Source: Xylogone sp. PMI_703
Taxonomy: Eukaryota; Ascomycota; Leotiomycetes
NCBI GenBank assembly: GCA_021399445.1
Contig: JAJTUQ010000006.1
Span: 2,728,001-2,792,000, forward strand
DNA: 64,000 bases
Direction of reading: 5' to 3'
Position numbers and translations under genes: made by a program. Under the pieces are notes generated by a model that was not told the origin of the DNA, ran no database searches, and saw nothing but the letters and a program-made list of their open reading frames with translations. Position 1 is the stretch's first letter. Each line of letters begins with the position of its first letter. This document shows positions 1 to 10,262 of this stretch, piece by piece.

Positions 1-1974
1 GTGAAGCTTCGTCATCCCCAAGTCGTCTTTGTCCTCTAAGTCAAGTACTGTCACTCGTGCACTGATGTCCTCTTCGCGGTGAACCACATTGCCATCTGCA
101 GCCTCAGCATCATCATCTTGGAAATCCAGGTCCTCGTCGTCCAGTACGCTATACATGGACGCACGTGTAATTCCAAAAGCCCCGGCCGGCCCATCGTCTT
201 CTAACGGTTGGTCGCTATCGACGCTCTCCGCGTTCTCGTCATCATCGCTGGGAAGTTTTTGGAGTGTAAGCAGAGCAATTTCCTTCATATGTCCGGCGAC
301 ATGTGACTGGAGAGCTTCACTAGAGAAGACAGCGCTGGATCCGACCTTTCCCGAGGGTTGAAAATCGTCGCCAAATGGACACTGCAGCACCTTATCGAGG
401 ACTGGCCTCCGTGCGGCGTTGCTGAGGGTCCCGGCGTGCGCTTCAGGCACGCCATGCTCCTTGATAGAATGCTCTTGGTACTGGATCTCTTGGTCAAAGA
501 CGATTGGATCGTGAGAAGGGGCCCTGCACTCCCATGTATGCCCGTGAGCAGTCTGCATGTGGTTGGACCAAGCTTTCGACGTTTCGAGTGTGAGCGGACC
601 GGTCTCGTGTCCGTGGTGACCTCCTTCCAGGCAGTGTGAAAAAACACAGATAAAAGGCTCCAGGTCTGAGATGACATGATTTCTAGTGCGTATTAGCTAG
701 ATGGTCCCATGACACGATAGGAATGATCTCCTTACTGCCACAGCAATGACTTTTCGATGTTCTTGAACTCAACAATGACGCCGCAGTATGGACACTGCTG
801 TGTCGGCGGTATGGGAGGGAACGACAACTTGTTGTTCACGAGAACAGATTTAGCCCGAGGAACCTCAGTTGTGGATTTGGCGTAGAAGGCCGCAACGGCA
901 GTTTGTCGAGCAGTAGTCGCATTCGTTGCGGGGGCTGGCGAATGGGCCGGCATTTGGTTGGTCGTCGCAGGGTTTGGCAGCGCGCTCGGCGCAAACCGTA
1001 CAGCTGGCGCAGCCTCCGTCATTTTGGGGAGTTGAGCCACGGCCCGAGTCGTTTCGGGGTTCTGAATACTCATATCAATGCGCCTTCGATGGGAGCGCTG
1101 ATAATACAGCCGTCGAAGTCGCAGCGCGTTGGCTTCGACCAATGCCAAGCGGAGTGCCTCCGGGGCCTCCGGGAATCGGAACTCGATATAGTATTTGGTG
1201 TAAAGACGCAACTCGTCTATGGCCTTGTTTGCCTCTTCGTCGTCTCTGTACCTTTCGATCTTGCGAGCCCGGTTGGCTTTGGCGGACTTTCGAACGGCGT
1301 TGGATAGACGGAAGAGCCGCGTCAATGTTCCGCCGATTGTCTCGGTGATCTTTAAAATGTTCTCTTCTGCTGGATCGGCATCGCTCTCTGAATCACTTGC
1401 GTCGTCGTCGGCTCTCGTCGTGACTCCCGAGTTGCCATGTACTGAAATGCGCTGTCTCTTCCTGCTCGAAATTTGTGGTGGTCGGTCGTCGATTGGCTTC
1501 ACTATTGTCGAGAGTCTCATTAGCCTTGATCATCAATCCATCCGAATGTGAGTACTGAAAGTACTCACAAGACAGCAACGCATCGCAAATAATATCCAGG
1601 AGCTGATGTATGATATCCGCGGCTGTGGGACTGAATCGGAGTCTGTAGTCCAGCGAGACATTGAGCGGCCCGTAAACATCCATGTTTGATGCCCACAGAG
1701 AAAAGCGTGCCTGCTGGTCGTCTATGATAGTAGGGTCTGGCACGATTTCCGGCATGACCATGTACTTGTGGAAAAGAGACTGGCATTGTGTCGCATGCTC
1801 TGCGATGGTCGGGCTAAGATCATCTTGGAGGAAGACATCTTCCATAGACTCGTCTCCCGCGTGCTCGAGACTTTCCATGCTGAGAGGGCGCGGTGCGGGC
1901 TGTCGCGAGTCCTTCTGAGTGCAGCAAAGATCCAGGCAGCCGAGTCTGGCCTCTGCATGGAAAGGACGTTCCAA
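1..1974 (-). CDS. Fungal C2H2-type domain protein, 3' part cut by window edge
   Basis: Three exons read on the minus strand: 1974..1569, 1501..736 and 682..<1, joined by introns of 67 bp (GTGAGT..ATAG, CTAAT branch) and 53 bp (GTAAGG..CTAG). The joins keep frame. The N-terminal part is the conserved leader of a large ascomycete family (motifs AEHATQCQSLFHKY and SPTAADIIHQLLDI). A basic helical stretch follows (about residues 180-240), then a proline/alanine-rich linker. A cysteine/histidine-rich module (CPYCGVIVEF, then CVFSHC.EGGHHGH) crosses the second splice site. The last exon ends in an acidic region still open at base 1, so the C terminus is missing. The start is uncertain: Met at 1974, or internal Mets near 1878 or 1845, which sit closer to the usual family start. 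Such proteins are annotated as C2H2 zinc-finger proteins and often lie near fungal STAND/NLR genes; no biochemical role is established that I can name. Confidence 0.75.
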
Positions 1975-2907
1975 AGGTCGTGGCTAAGCAAATCGTGACT
2001 GAGGCTATGAAATTGTCGCATAAATCCAAAACGTTAGAAAATGTGAAAGCAGCATGTGCCTTGGGTGCTGTCGAGTTACGAGTTCATGCCTCACCTCAGC
2101 CTTCTCACAATGGATTACGGATATAATTAAGTAGCGGCACATGAGGTACTAGTACGTAAGGTTGTTGAGTAAAGGCCCCATGCAAGCGAGCGAATCCTGC
2201 CTCCCCGAAAAGGCAATTTTCCAGTGCTATTATATGATTGCAGTACAAGCCTACTATTACTACTACTACTTCTAGTAGCCTGAAGGGCCTCCTTTTCGCA
2301 TGCTAACAATAGCTACCCTTTCAGGCATAGTATCGATGAAATTATTGATATGCCGTTCAATTGATATTTCATTCTCCCATATATCCTGCATGGCTGTGTT
2401 GAGCTCCTCCAGCTTCCATCCGCCAGTTGGCTTGCGATTCCTGAGCAATTGCTTAAGGGCTTGCCATATATACTCAATGGAATTTAGGTCCGAGGAGTGA
2501 GGAGGCTAATCAAATAACTTGATATGGCATTCTATACGAATACTATTGCATACACCCTTGTTTCTGGCCATTTCTTTTTTGTCATACACACAGCTATTGT
2601 TCCCTACACGTTAGTATGTTCCTAGTGTTTTGTAGCCTTTCCCCAAACCCTCAGATATATCTTTCAGTGGGCCCTCTATACATATTTTTACTGTGTAAAT
2701 CCTTTTCCTTCTCCTTCATATGAGACAAAATAAAGCTCCAATTTATAGTTATAGCCAATGGCTGCCCATGCCATAACAGACTGGTGGCCAGAATGGAAGA
2801 TAACCTATATGCAATTATACCTTTTGCTCTTACCCTTTGCTATGAGTATTCGTTAACGTCTAAGTATGTCTACACGTGTAATGGTTTCATCTGTGCATAT
2901 TCCATTC

Positions 2908-3513
2908 TGTCACGACCCCGCAGGGTTGTGACAAGCGACCTAAGTATAGGGCCTCTATAGCCGTCGCCTTAGTTAAATAAGTATAAGTTAAGACGGCTAT
3001 CAGGGACTTGGTTATGGTATCGCTAGTACTATCGCATTACTAGTACTAGCGAAAGGATAGTACAAGTTCAACACTAGTACTATAAAAAGGGTTGTACAAG
3101 CTAAAGGATAGTACTATCGAAATTATAGTACTAACCCTTTGGTTGTACTAGCTAGGTGGTAGCACTATCGGAGAAATAGTACTACCTTTCCGCTTGTGCT
3201 AGCGATTTGCTCGTACGTGTAAAAAGCTAGTACTAGCAGTTAAGCGAGCACCTGGATTAGATAAGCGGATCCCATGGATCCCATGAATCCCCAGGAGGAT
3301 CGATGGGATCCATGGGACTCAAAGGAAATTCACTCTCTATATAAGTAGATGAACTCACAGTAGATAGGAGCTTCGTGCTCAATTCAATTGATTTACAGCA
3401 TACCTGCATTTCATAGTAACTACCCTAAAGCCTTGTGAAGATATTCTCTTGCCCTTTACCTTCATCTATCATTTGAGTGATAGATAACCCCTTACCCTTG
3501 TAGGAACGTTACA
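2908..3513 (+). repeat. Solo LTR 1 (TG..CA, 5-bp target duplication CATTC)
   Basis: A 606-bp unit starts TGTCACGACCC and ends GGAACGTTACA. It is flanked on both sides by CATTC (2903-2907 and 3514-3518), a perfect 5-bp target-site duplication. The last 200 bp hold a TATATAAGTAGAT promoter-like box and a stretch ending ACCTGCATTTCATAGTAA, shared almost identically with the LTR at 3617-4090. The 5' half carries a cluster of TAGTACTA-type short repeats (about 3020-3240) and a GGATCCCATGG inverted repeat (about 3267-3320). No internal retrotransposon sequence is next to it, so it is a solo LTR left by recombination, inserted into the Tc1/mariner relic. Confidence 0.88.
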
Positions 3514-3616
3514 CATTCCTCCAATACCACAATGGTCAGTCTCAATTTACAATACAAAAGGTCCATCGTAATAGTCTATTTTTCTTGGAGATTTCAGGCT
3601 TGTAATAAGGAATATG

Positions 3617-4090
3617 TGTCACGACCCAAGGTTGACAGCCGAAATCTACCAGTAGAATTGTACTTCCACATGCCGACACAAACTTTATAACAGTAAAACT
3701 TGAGACGGCAACAAAGACACTACTAACAGCGGTCGCGGCTAGTAGTAGTCTACGAGCAGGAATGGATTGGAAAAAAGGCACTGGTAGGAGACTACTGGTA
3801 GAACTCTACTGACGGAATCCTGTTACTAGATTCCGGGCAGAAGGATTCTACTAGGCGGCTAGGTCACGTAATAAATCTGGGACCCATGCGGGATCCAAAG
3901 ATCCAAGACAGAATTCACTCACTATATAAGTAGATAGTTAAAGTAGATAGGAGCCTCGTGCTCAATTCAATTGATTTACAGCATACCTGCATTTCATAGT
4001 AAAGTTCTACAATCTAAGTTTCACTTGCTCCCTTTACCTCTCAAGCCTATTATTTGAGTAATAGCCAAACCCCAACGTAGGAACGTTACA
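3617..4090 (+). repeat. Solo LTR 2, same family as LTR 1
   Basis: It starts TGTCACGACCC and ends GTAGGAACGTTACA. It has the same TATA-like box and the same block from TCGTGCTCAATTC to CATTTCATAGTAA as the LTR at 2908-3513; the 5' halves differ. Flanking 5-mers are ATATG and ATGTA, an imperfect target duplication. Excising the LTR and merging the flanks rejoins the transposase frame (FGYIPYYKPEIS), which supports the boundaries. Confidence 0.8.
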
Positions 4091-4900
4091 ATGTATCCAA
4101 AGCGCACTAAGGCTTTCATAAGAGTAGATCTAGAGATTTTCAGACTAAATTTCTTTATTTTATTTAGATAAAAAGATTTGTCGATGAAAATGGCCTATAA
4201 ACCAATAAATAATTCTAAGAATTGTAGAATCGGAAAGTTAAGTGGTCTTCCAGTCTTTTATGGACAGAAACAATTTTTTGAGCCATTCTGAAGCTATACT
4301 AAGAGCAATACCTAGTATTTAAGCTGCATGACGTTTAGAATAACCATCGTGGAGCTTGATTTTAAATCGCACACAAGTAGGAGTATTTCAAACCATTCAA
4401 AGAGTAGTGATTGTACTAGTAATTATGGGAAAAGTCATTGAGATAAAATGTAAACAAACAATGTTGTTAGTAAAAGCGGCAGTACGTCTATCTTACCGCC
4501 TTGCATGGGTGGCCGAGCCTTTTCCGAAAATCCTTTATGCACAAAACGCGCTGAGCGCTGCTGCCGCCCTGGACTCCCCCCGTCTTTGGCTACAAGTAAC
4601 AGCCAATAGGAGCACAACGAGTGATCGGGTCGAATTTCTCCCGAAAATGCCTCACTTGCCGCGCGCCATTAGCAGGCTCAGCTGCTGTACCTGACCAGCT
4701 CAAGATGCACGACTTAATTGGCATGCGAGCTTGGCCGGGGCCTGTGGGGGTTTTCGACCCAGAGGCACTGGGGCAATTGTTACACACCGGGTAGTGTCTG
4801 TAGAAACCGAGCCTCTCTCAACACGCTCTTCTCCTGCTCCTTCGATCATTTCGCCCCGGTCCTAAGGAAAGCCCGGTATCTGAGCCTAAATCTTGAGGCC

Positions 4901-5731
4901 ATGTCATTTACCAAGACATATTTTCTGTGTCCGACATCCGATTTCATATATCCACCACCAACGGGCCCGCTGTGTCTCGGGTCTATAATACGCTCCACGT
5001 CAGCACCGCAATACCCTCTGAACAGAGCGAGCGTTGTTGCCGTGGCCGATGCATTCCCACCTGTCGTAGAGACCGATTGGAAGAAGACTGTTTCAACCGA
5101 GAACGGGCTCGGTTTGGGTGTCTATGCACAGTTCCTGCAGCTGGCTATTGGTGGACTGCCCCTTGGTCCCGAGGTGAACGTTCAGCATTCGAACAAAACT
5201 GCAAATACGTTCGCGTTCGACACGGTGACGACGCTGGCATTCGAGCCGACCCAGGAATACGTGGAAGAGGCTGTCAAGGTACCGGCCGTGCAGACATGGC
5301 TGAGAGAGCCCAGGCAGAGGTTTGCACTCGTCAGCGAGCTCTTCGTCGTCACGGGCATGAAGATCGTCAGGGGTGCCAAGATCAAATACTCGACTTCACA
5401 GAGTACGACGGTCAAGGGGAACCTCGGCATCGACGTAACCGCGCTGGGCACGACCTTTGGCCCGAAAGGCCACTGGACTATCACGAATGATGATACGACG
5501 GAGTTCAATCTCGAGTCGGAATTTGTGTTTGCGTTCCGTGTGAAGAGGCTCAAGTTTGGGCGGAGACTGAAGCTTGAAGAGTACAATAAGGGTGCCTTTA
5601 TGACCGTTGGCGGGAAGAAAGATGACGACGAATGTGTTTTGGTTGAGGACGTGGATGGAGCTGATATCAAGAATGCTGAGGCTGTTCCCGATGTGACCGA
5701 GAACGGCAACGTCTATTGCGTTCCCGCTTAA
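4901..5731 (+). CDS. Gasdermin-like fungal protein (candidate pore-forming cell-death effector)
   Basis: A 276-aa intronless frame. I chose the Met at 4901 because conserved-looking sequence starts there (KTYFLCPTSDF, then TGPLCLGSIIR); an in-frame upstream Met at 4718 would add 61 unlike residues. The central part (about 145-217) alternates beta-strand-like segments and holds LFVVTG (147-152) and, about 60 residues on, VFAFRVKRL (209-217). This spacing and wording resemble the end of the gasdermin N-terminal pore domain, where a VVT strand precedes an AFRV strand. A short acidic tail (240-276) follows, as in fungal gasdermins, which have only a small C-terminal piece removed by proteolysis. 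The neighbour, stop codon 90 bp away and convergent, is a subtilisin with the HET-Q2-type layout. Family assignment is my inference from motif pattern and context; no structure search was run. Otherwise it is an ascomycete-conserved protein of unknown function. Confidence 0.6.
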   Translation: MSFTKTYFLCPTSDFIYPPPTGPLCLGSIIRSTSAPQYPLNRASVVAVADAFPPVVETDWKKTVSTENGLGLGVYAQFLQLAIGGLPLGPEVNVQHSNKTANTFAFDTVTTLAFEPTQEYVEEAVKVPAVQTWLREPRQRFALVSELFVVTGMKIVRGAKIKYSTSQSTTVKGNLGIDVTALGTTFGPKGHWTITNDDTTEFNLESEFVFAFRVKRLKFGRRLKLEEYNKGAFMTVGGKKDDDECVLVEDVDGADIKNAEAVPDVTENGNVYCVPA

Positions 5732-5821
5732 TCATGCTAAACGAATCTTGGACTACAACTGAGAAAGACATTAGTGACCCATGTGTGATTGGAGGTTGAA
5801 TAAACCATTCCTAGACTTCTA

Positions 5822-8812
5822 CTAGTATTTGTACATGTTCCTTTTGATATCCTTGATTCTCCTGTAAACATCCTCCCTTGTCGAACCGCTATTGAAGAGC
5901 ACATGAGGCGTGATGTAGTCGTAGCCTACCCCTCGCCTCCGTCTGACCATACTCTTGAAGACCGCATCCATGGAATTGTCCCTTTTCAGCCACGGTCCCA
6001 GCCTTTCACTTTCTACAGCGGTGTGCTGATCCTGCTGCCGGACAAAAGACAGGACCGACGCAGCCAGGCCAGCGGCGATCGGTGTTGCGACCGATGTTCC
6101 CGACATAACATTGACAGTCTGATCGTGTCCGTTCATGCCAGCGGGCCAGTGAGAGGAGACATGCTCCCCAAGTAGACTAAAGTTGACGTCCGTTTCGCTT
6201 GCTGTAGGGTTGAAGTTGGAGGGATTGCCATTTCCATCGGTTGAGTGTATACAAAAGACGCTGGGATATTGAGCTGGAAAAGCTCTGCCGAGATTTGCTC
6301 CATCATTCGATGCTGCCGCGAACAACAACGTCCGCTTGTTCAGTGCATTAGATATAGCTGTGCCCATGAGCTCATGATATTCACGAATCCCGAATGACAT
6401 TGATATAATGTCCACTTTCCATTGTTCAACTGCGTGATTGATAGCCTGCACAGGTCATTAGCTCAGTCCAAAAAGTCTGCTCTGGTATAGAGACAGCCTT
6501 GCCTTTGCAATGTCATCGTAGGTATTAGGATCCAGGGTTTCTCGTCGCGCAATTCTGGCGACATAGATCTCAGCGCATGGGGCAACTTTGAGAAGGAGGC
6601 CAAGAGCATGAGTGCCGTGCCCTATCTCGTCTCGAATGTCGTGCGGTCCTGTTCCATGCACAAAGCTTCGCGCTTCTTTGATTCGTGGGTTGGCTAGTTG
6701 TTGGTCCTCGATCAGGAATGGGTTTTTAGGGTCGAGTCCGGAGTCCAAAATCGCTATTCGCACCGGTTCGGTCAGGTCGGAAACAAGATCAATGTAGGGA
6801 TAGATCGAGGACAGCAGATTGTCCATCCATGTTTCCGAGAGTGAATTCCTGGTAGGTCATTAGTACGACGAAGTCTTATAGCCAATGGGAAACACCTCAC
6901 TCTTGTTCAGGACCCGTCTGGTGGCTTGCATCAAAAAAGTACATGCTCTTTTCTGAAGGCTCTGCCGATATCCGTAGCATGATATCTGAGTGGAGGGATG
7001 CGTAGTTCACGGGAGCGGTGTCAGATATCGAACGATGTAGACTTGCCCTTGCTGTATTGTTTGCAATAGAGGAATCGACCTTGCCTGTATGGAGGCGGAC
7101 AACTTCTCGACCGATAGAGCCCCAGCAAGATTCATTTTGTCGAGAATTGAATGAACCCAAGTTCTCTAGCCGAATGCCCCATGCCTTGAATATCACGGCC
7201 TCAAGTCGTTTGACCACGTTTTGGTAGAAGAGCCGCTGAACGCTGACATCCTCGAAGTCAGCTTGCTGTCCAATGGGATAATACTCCCCAGTAAGGCATG
7301 CCTTCGTAGCGAGATAGTAATCCACGCCAGCGTCGTCTTCCAGAGTCTGAAGTTTATCGAGACAGGTATATAAATCATCATTGACGTTCCTGGCGACCTG
7401 CGGGTCCTTTGCCATCAGCTCCACAGGTGTGCAAAAGTGAAGCTCGCACAAGAGTATGCCTAGCGCTAGCACACTGGCGTTGGGATGAACCATTTGTTTC
7501 AAGGCGCCAGTGCTGTCTTTTGTGTCTGTACTGCGGGCTGAGAGGGTTGGAACGTGCTCCAGAGCCAGGAAAGGTTTCGTGATGTCGGGCAGTTCTCCAT
7601 CCTGCCGTGGCTCAAAAAACTGGATCTTTGAGTGATTGAAGGAAAACTGCAGCCACGGTGTCTCCAAGAAGGGAAGGAGTGCTGAAGCCAGTGTAACGGC
7701 CAAGATTCGCTTCCCCTTGAGTGGCAGTACTGATTCACCACGAAGTAATTCTTGCTGGCGATTGAACAATGCCGACAAGGATACTGTCCGAGAAATTCGG
7801 TCACTACCAAATGTCTTTGGTTGCGGGCGAAGCCTCTGAAATATCCCATCTTCAAGAGCGAAATGCAAGCAATTTCGCTGACCGAGGGACTCTGTGATGC
7901 TTTGGCATATGTGGGCAAATTCAGGTGGGCTGCTCATTATAGGCTCAGATGAGCGGCGGAATGGGCTGTTGTGTAGGTCTCTGCACCGACAGTGTTAGCG
8001 AATTATAAGTCATAACACAAAGCTTCGAGAGCTAACTTGACCGTGATTTTAGCTTCTTGCAATGCAGTTGCAGGTAAGGAACGCACGCCGAAGAATACTT
8101 CGAAACTCGCCTCAGCCTCGAGATCCTTTTTGTATTGCGGCAGCGATAGTCTCACGCTCAACCCCGAGCACTTCTGGCAAACGCAAACCCAGTGTCTTCG
8201 CAACGCATTGTCCAAGGACACCAAATGTCTCCTCATCAGCACGGCGAAGTCGGCATCGGGGTCTTCGAGATTGGACCCATCAGTCGGCTCTTCACGAGGC
8301 AGAACTCGCCGCTTCTTTCTCTCCTGTTCCAAATGCGAAAGTTCCTGAATGGCATCATCGCATTCTCGTCTACGTTTACTAACGCGAATGAAAGCGCCTG
8401 GATCGGTATGCGGATCGCGATTCGGATTCTCGATCATGCGGCGAAGCTTCGGGTACCGCTCATGTCCGGGTTGTTGGAAGCTCTGCTCCGCGAATTGTCG
8501 TTAGTAGGTAGGAAGTGAGAGGCCAACAGACCGAAAGACTGGAGTTTGCTATATATCGGGAATACCTACGAAATCTATCTCTCGATCAGAGTCGTCTTGA
8601 ACAAGATGTTCAAATGCTCGCAGAGTCCTTGCAACGCTCTCTGGGTCAGCTTCGCCAAGATCATCGCGCTGCAGAAATGCATCCGTCCGTAGCCAGGCCT
8701 CGCGTTTCCGTGATCTCAGTGACGCTGGCTTTGCCGACCTTTGCGGTCGTTTTCGAGCGAATAATCCAAGCACTGATTGCAGCAGGCTTTGCGAATCAGT
8801 GTCGTCGTCCAT
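5822..8812 (-). CDS. DUF7580-like / subtilisin (S8) serine protease, HET-Q2-type architecture
   Basis: Five exons: 8812..8570, 8482..8037, 7980..6901, 6848..6503 and 6445..5822, total 912 aa. Introns are 87, 56, 52 and 57 bp; the last is a GC..AG intron (GCAAGG..TGCAG), which joins DIAKA to INHAVEQW without a gap. Residues about 1-590 form the fungal N-terminal region usually called DUF7580 (leader DDLGEADPESVARTL, then MIENPNRDPHTDPGAFIRVSKR and DLHNSPFRRSSEP at an exon join). Residues about 615-850 are a peptidase S8 domain with the full triad: Asp625 in AILDSG, His667 in GHGTH and Ser823 in GTSVATP, plus oxyanion Asn752 in AASND. No signal peptide is seen, so it is probably cytosolic. It is convergent with the gasdermin-like gene; the inferred role is to cleave and activate it. 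The start at 8812 has a CAACCATGG context. Confidence 0.8.
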
Positions 8813-9954
8813 GGTTGCGCATCCAAAATGATGGGTTTGAAGAGTTCCCTGGGATTCTTTGGCTGGAAGAACATTGATCGACCAGCGGAAGTGTGCTGTG
8901 TATTGATCTGGTTCGGCTGTGACGGATCAGGCTGTGCTACGTTCACACCCAGAGCCTCAGGGACGACTTGGCGTGCTTGGTCTATATCCTGGCCGTCACA
9001 GCGGTTGCAGCCGAGACTAGCCAGAACTAATGAGTGCAGGCACCGGAGATAAGCAAATCACCGTCGTTCCCACTTGGCCAATACTTGAGCACACCCCGTC
9101 AAGCTACTTACCCGAGGCAGCCGCGGAGGGCTTAGTGTCTCGTGTCAACTGTCAAGTGTGCATGTCTTAAAGTTGAAGCGGCTATGGGCAGGATCATGTG
9201 TCTCAGCGTCTGCATGAGAGGCACGCCCACATGCACGCCACCAAGTTCTGCGGTTGCGCAGCCAACAAAATTGATTTGCGGCGTCGGACACTGCAGGAGA
9301 GGTGAAGGTACTGAACACGGGCAATCGCCATTTGCTCTAGTTGTCAAGTATCCCTCGCAGCCTCGTTTCCTTACTTGTAGATAAACGACTCAAGCCTCTC
9401 CCCTCTTTCCCTTTCTTTTCATTTATTTCTCTGAAGTACTTGCCTCGACAATCACTTTGTTGCGAGTCTCGAGCGTTTCTTGCTATTTCATCGCATCGTC
9501 TTTGCGGACTGTTTGCTTGTCGATCACCAGCTTTCTCACTGTACCGTATGAACTCACATTTAACATAGCTAGCCTAGCCGAATCCGTATCAGATTTTGCT
9601 TTTTATACAAGGATCTTACAAGGATCTTGGACTCTTTTTGTATTTGTGGCAGGGGGCGGCCCACTCCTTAGTTTAGCTATATTAAATATGAGTCCATACG
9701 GTATCTAAAGCCTGGGGGTGTGGTGCGCTTTAGAGCTGAAAGAGGCACTGGGCCCGTGTGCGCGCGATGCAGTGGCTGCTAAACTGTGGGGGGGGGGGGG
9801 GAGCCAAACACCGCGACTGAGATTACAACCTCAATCCTGAGCCCAGTGTTCCTGTCTACCAATCACAACCCTTTGGTAGTATTCTTCTGGTAAAGTTCCC
9901 CTGGTGGACTTCTACCAGTGGATCCCTGCCAGCCGCATTCAACTGCAAGCCTTA
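8813..9954. other. Intergenic stretch, nothing recognised apart from a poly-G tract
   Basis: Upstream of the protease gene I see only short unrelated frames. Bases 9788-9801 are an uninterrupted run of G. A segment around 9800-9960 may be the outer end of the adjacent Fot1/pogo relic. Confidence 0.4.
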
Positions 9955-10262
9955 TCACGTGTTTGTAACAGGGCCTTTGAGAAGAACCTTTCGCTTCGGA
10001 TCTGCACTTCCAACTACTAGACTATCCAGACCTAAAAAAAGAATTCAATTAGTTAAATCCTAAATAGGCTATTAGGATTTTAATTAAATAATTAAAATAT
10101 TACCAAAACCGGCCATAATACCTCCTTCATCAACATTTACAGTATTCTCAGGCTTAATCCATCCATATTCCTTTTCTCTAATATCCAAGAACCAATGTAC
10201 AGCTTTAGGTGTGAATGAATCAAATCTATTAGCTTCTTGACGTCTTCCAACCTTAGTTCTAA
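9955..10262 (-). mobile_element. Fot1/pogo-type transposase fragment with an intact-looking intron
   Basis: The minus-strand reading has EKEYGWIKPENT, NVDEGGIMAGFG and, after an intron (GTAATA..TTTTTTTAG, about 10107 to 10038), LDSLVVGSADPKRKVLLKGP. These are hallmarks of the first catalytic-Asp region of fungal Fot1/pogo DDE_1 transposases. Only this piece remains; it stops at a TGA shortly after the second block. Its upstream end (about 10262) joins directly, in frame, to a LINE reverse-transcriptase fragment, so a naive gene caller would predict one chimeric protein. Confidence 0.7.

Larger units (their letters stand above)
2272..4438 (-). pseudogene. Tc1/mariner-type transposase relic split by two solo LTRs
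   Basis: On the minus strand an ancestral frame runs from an ATG at 4436-4438 to a TAG at 2272-2274. It opens with a helix-turn-helix-like stretch (IKLHDGYSKRHAA), then KPEISKKNRLLRW and a first catalytic-Asp context (CTDET). It ends with SSDLNSIEYIWQALK, the third-acidic-residue block of DDE_3 transposases, and a C terminus GGPSGY. The frame is broken by many stops. Several sit where Trp is expected (TGA at two codons just after 3560; TAG just before PPHSSDLN), as C:G-to-T:A mutation would give. Two LTRs interrupt it; removing each and one copy of its flank restores frame on both sides. The element is dead. Terminal inverted repeats were not resolved. Confidence 0.8.

Noticed and set aside
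8716..8946. Minus-strand frame upstream of the protease start (MNVAQPDPSQPNQ)
   Set aside because: Different frame from exon 1, no acceptable splice, and it lacks family similarity; exon 1 starts at 8812.
9788..9860. tRNA- or SINE-like segment next to the poly-G tract (minus-strand GGTTGTAATCTC resembles a B box)
   Set aside because: No cloverleaf can be built and the A-box match is poor; similarity is short enough to be chance.
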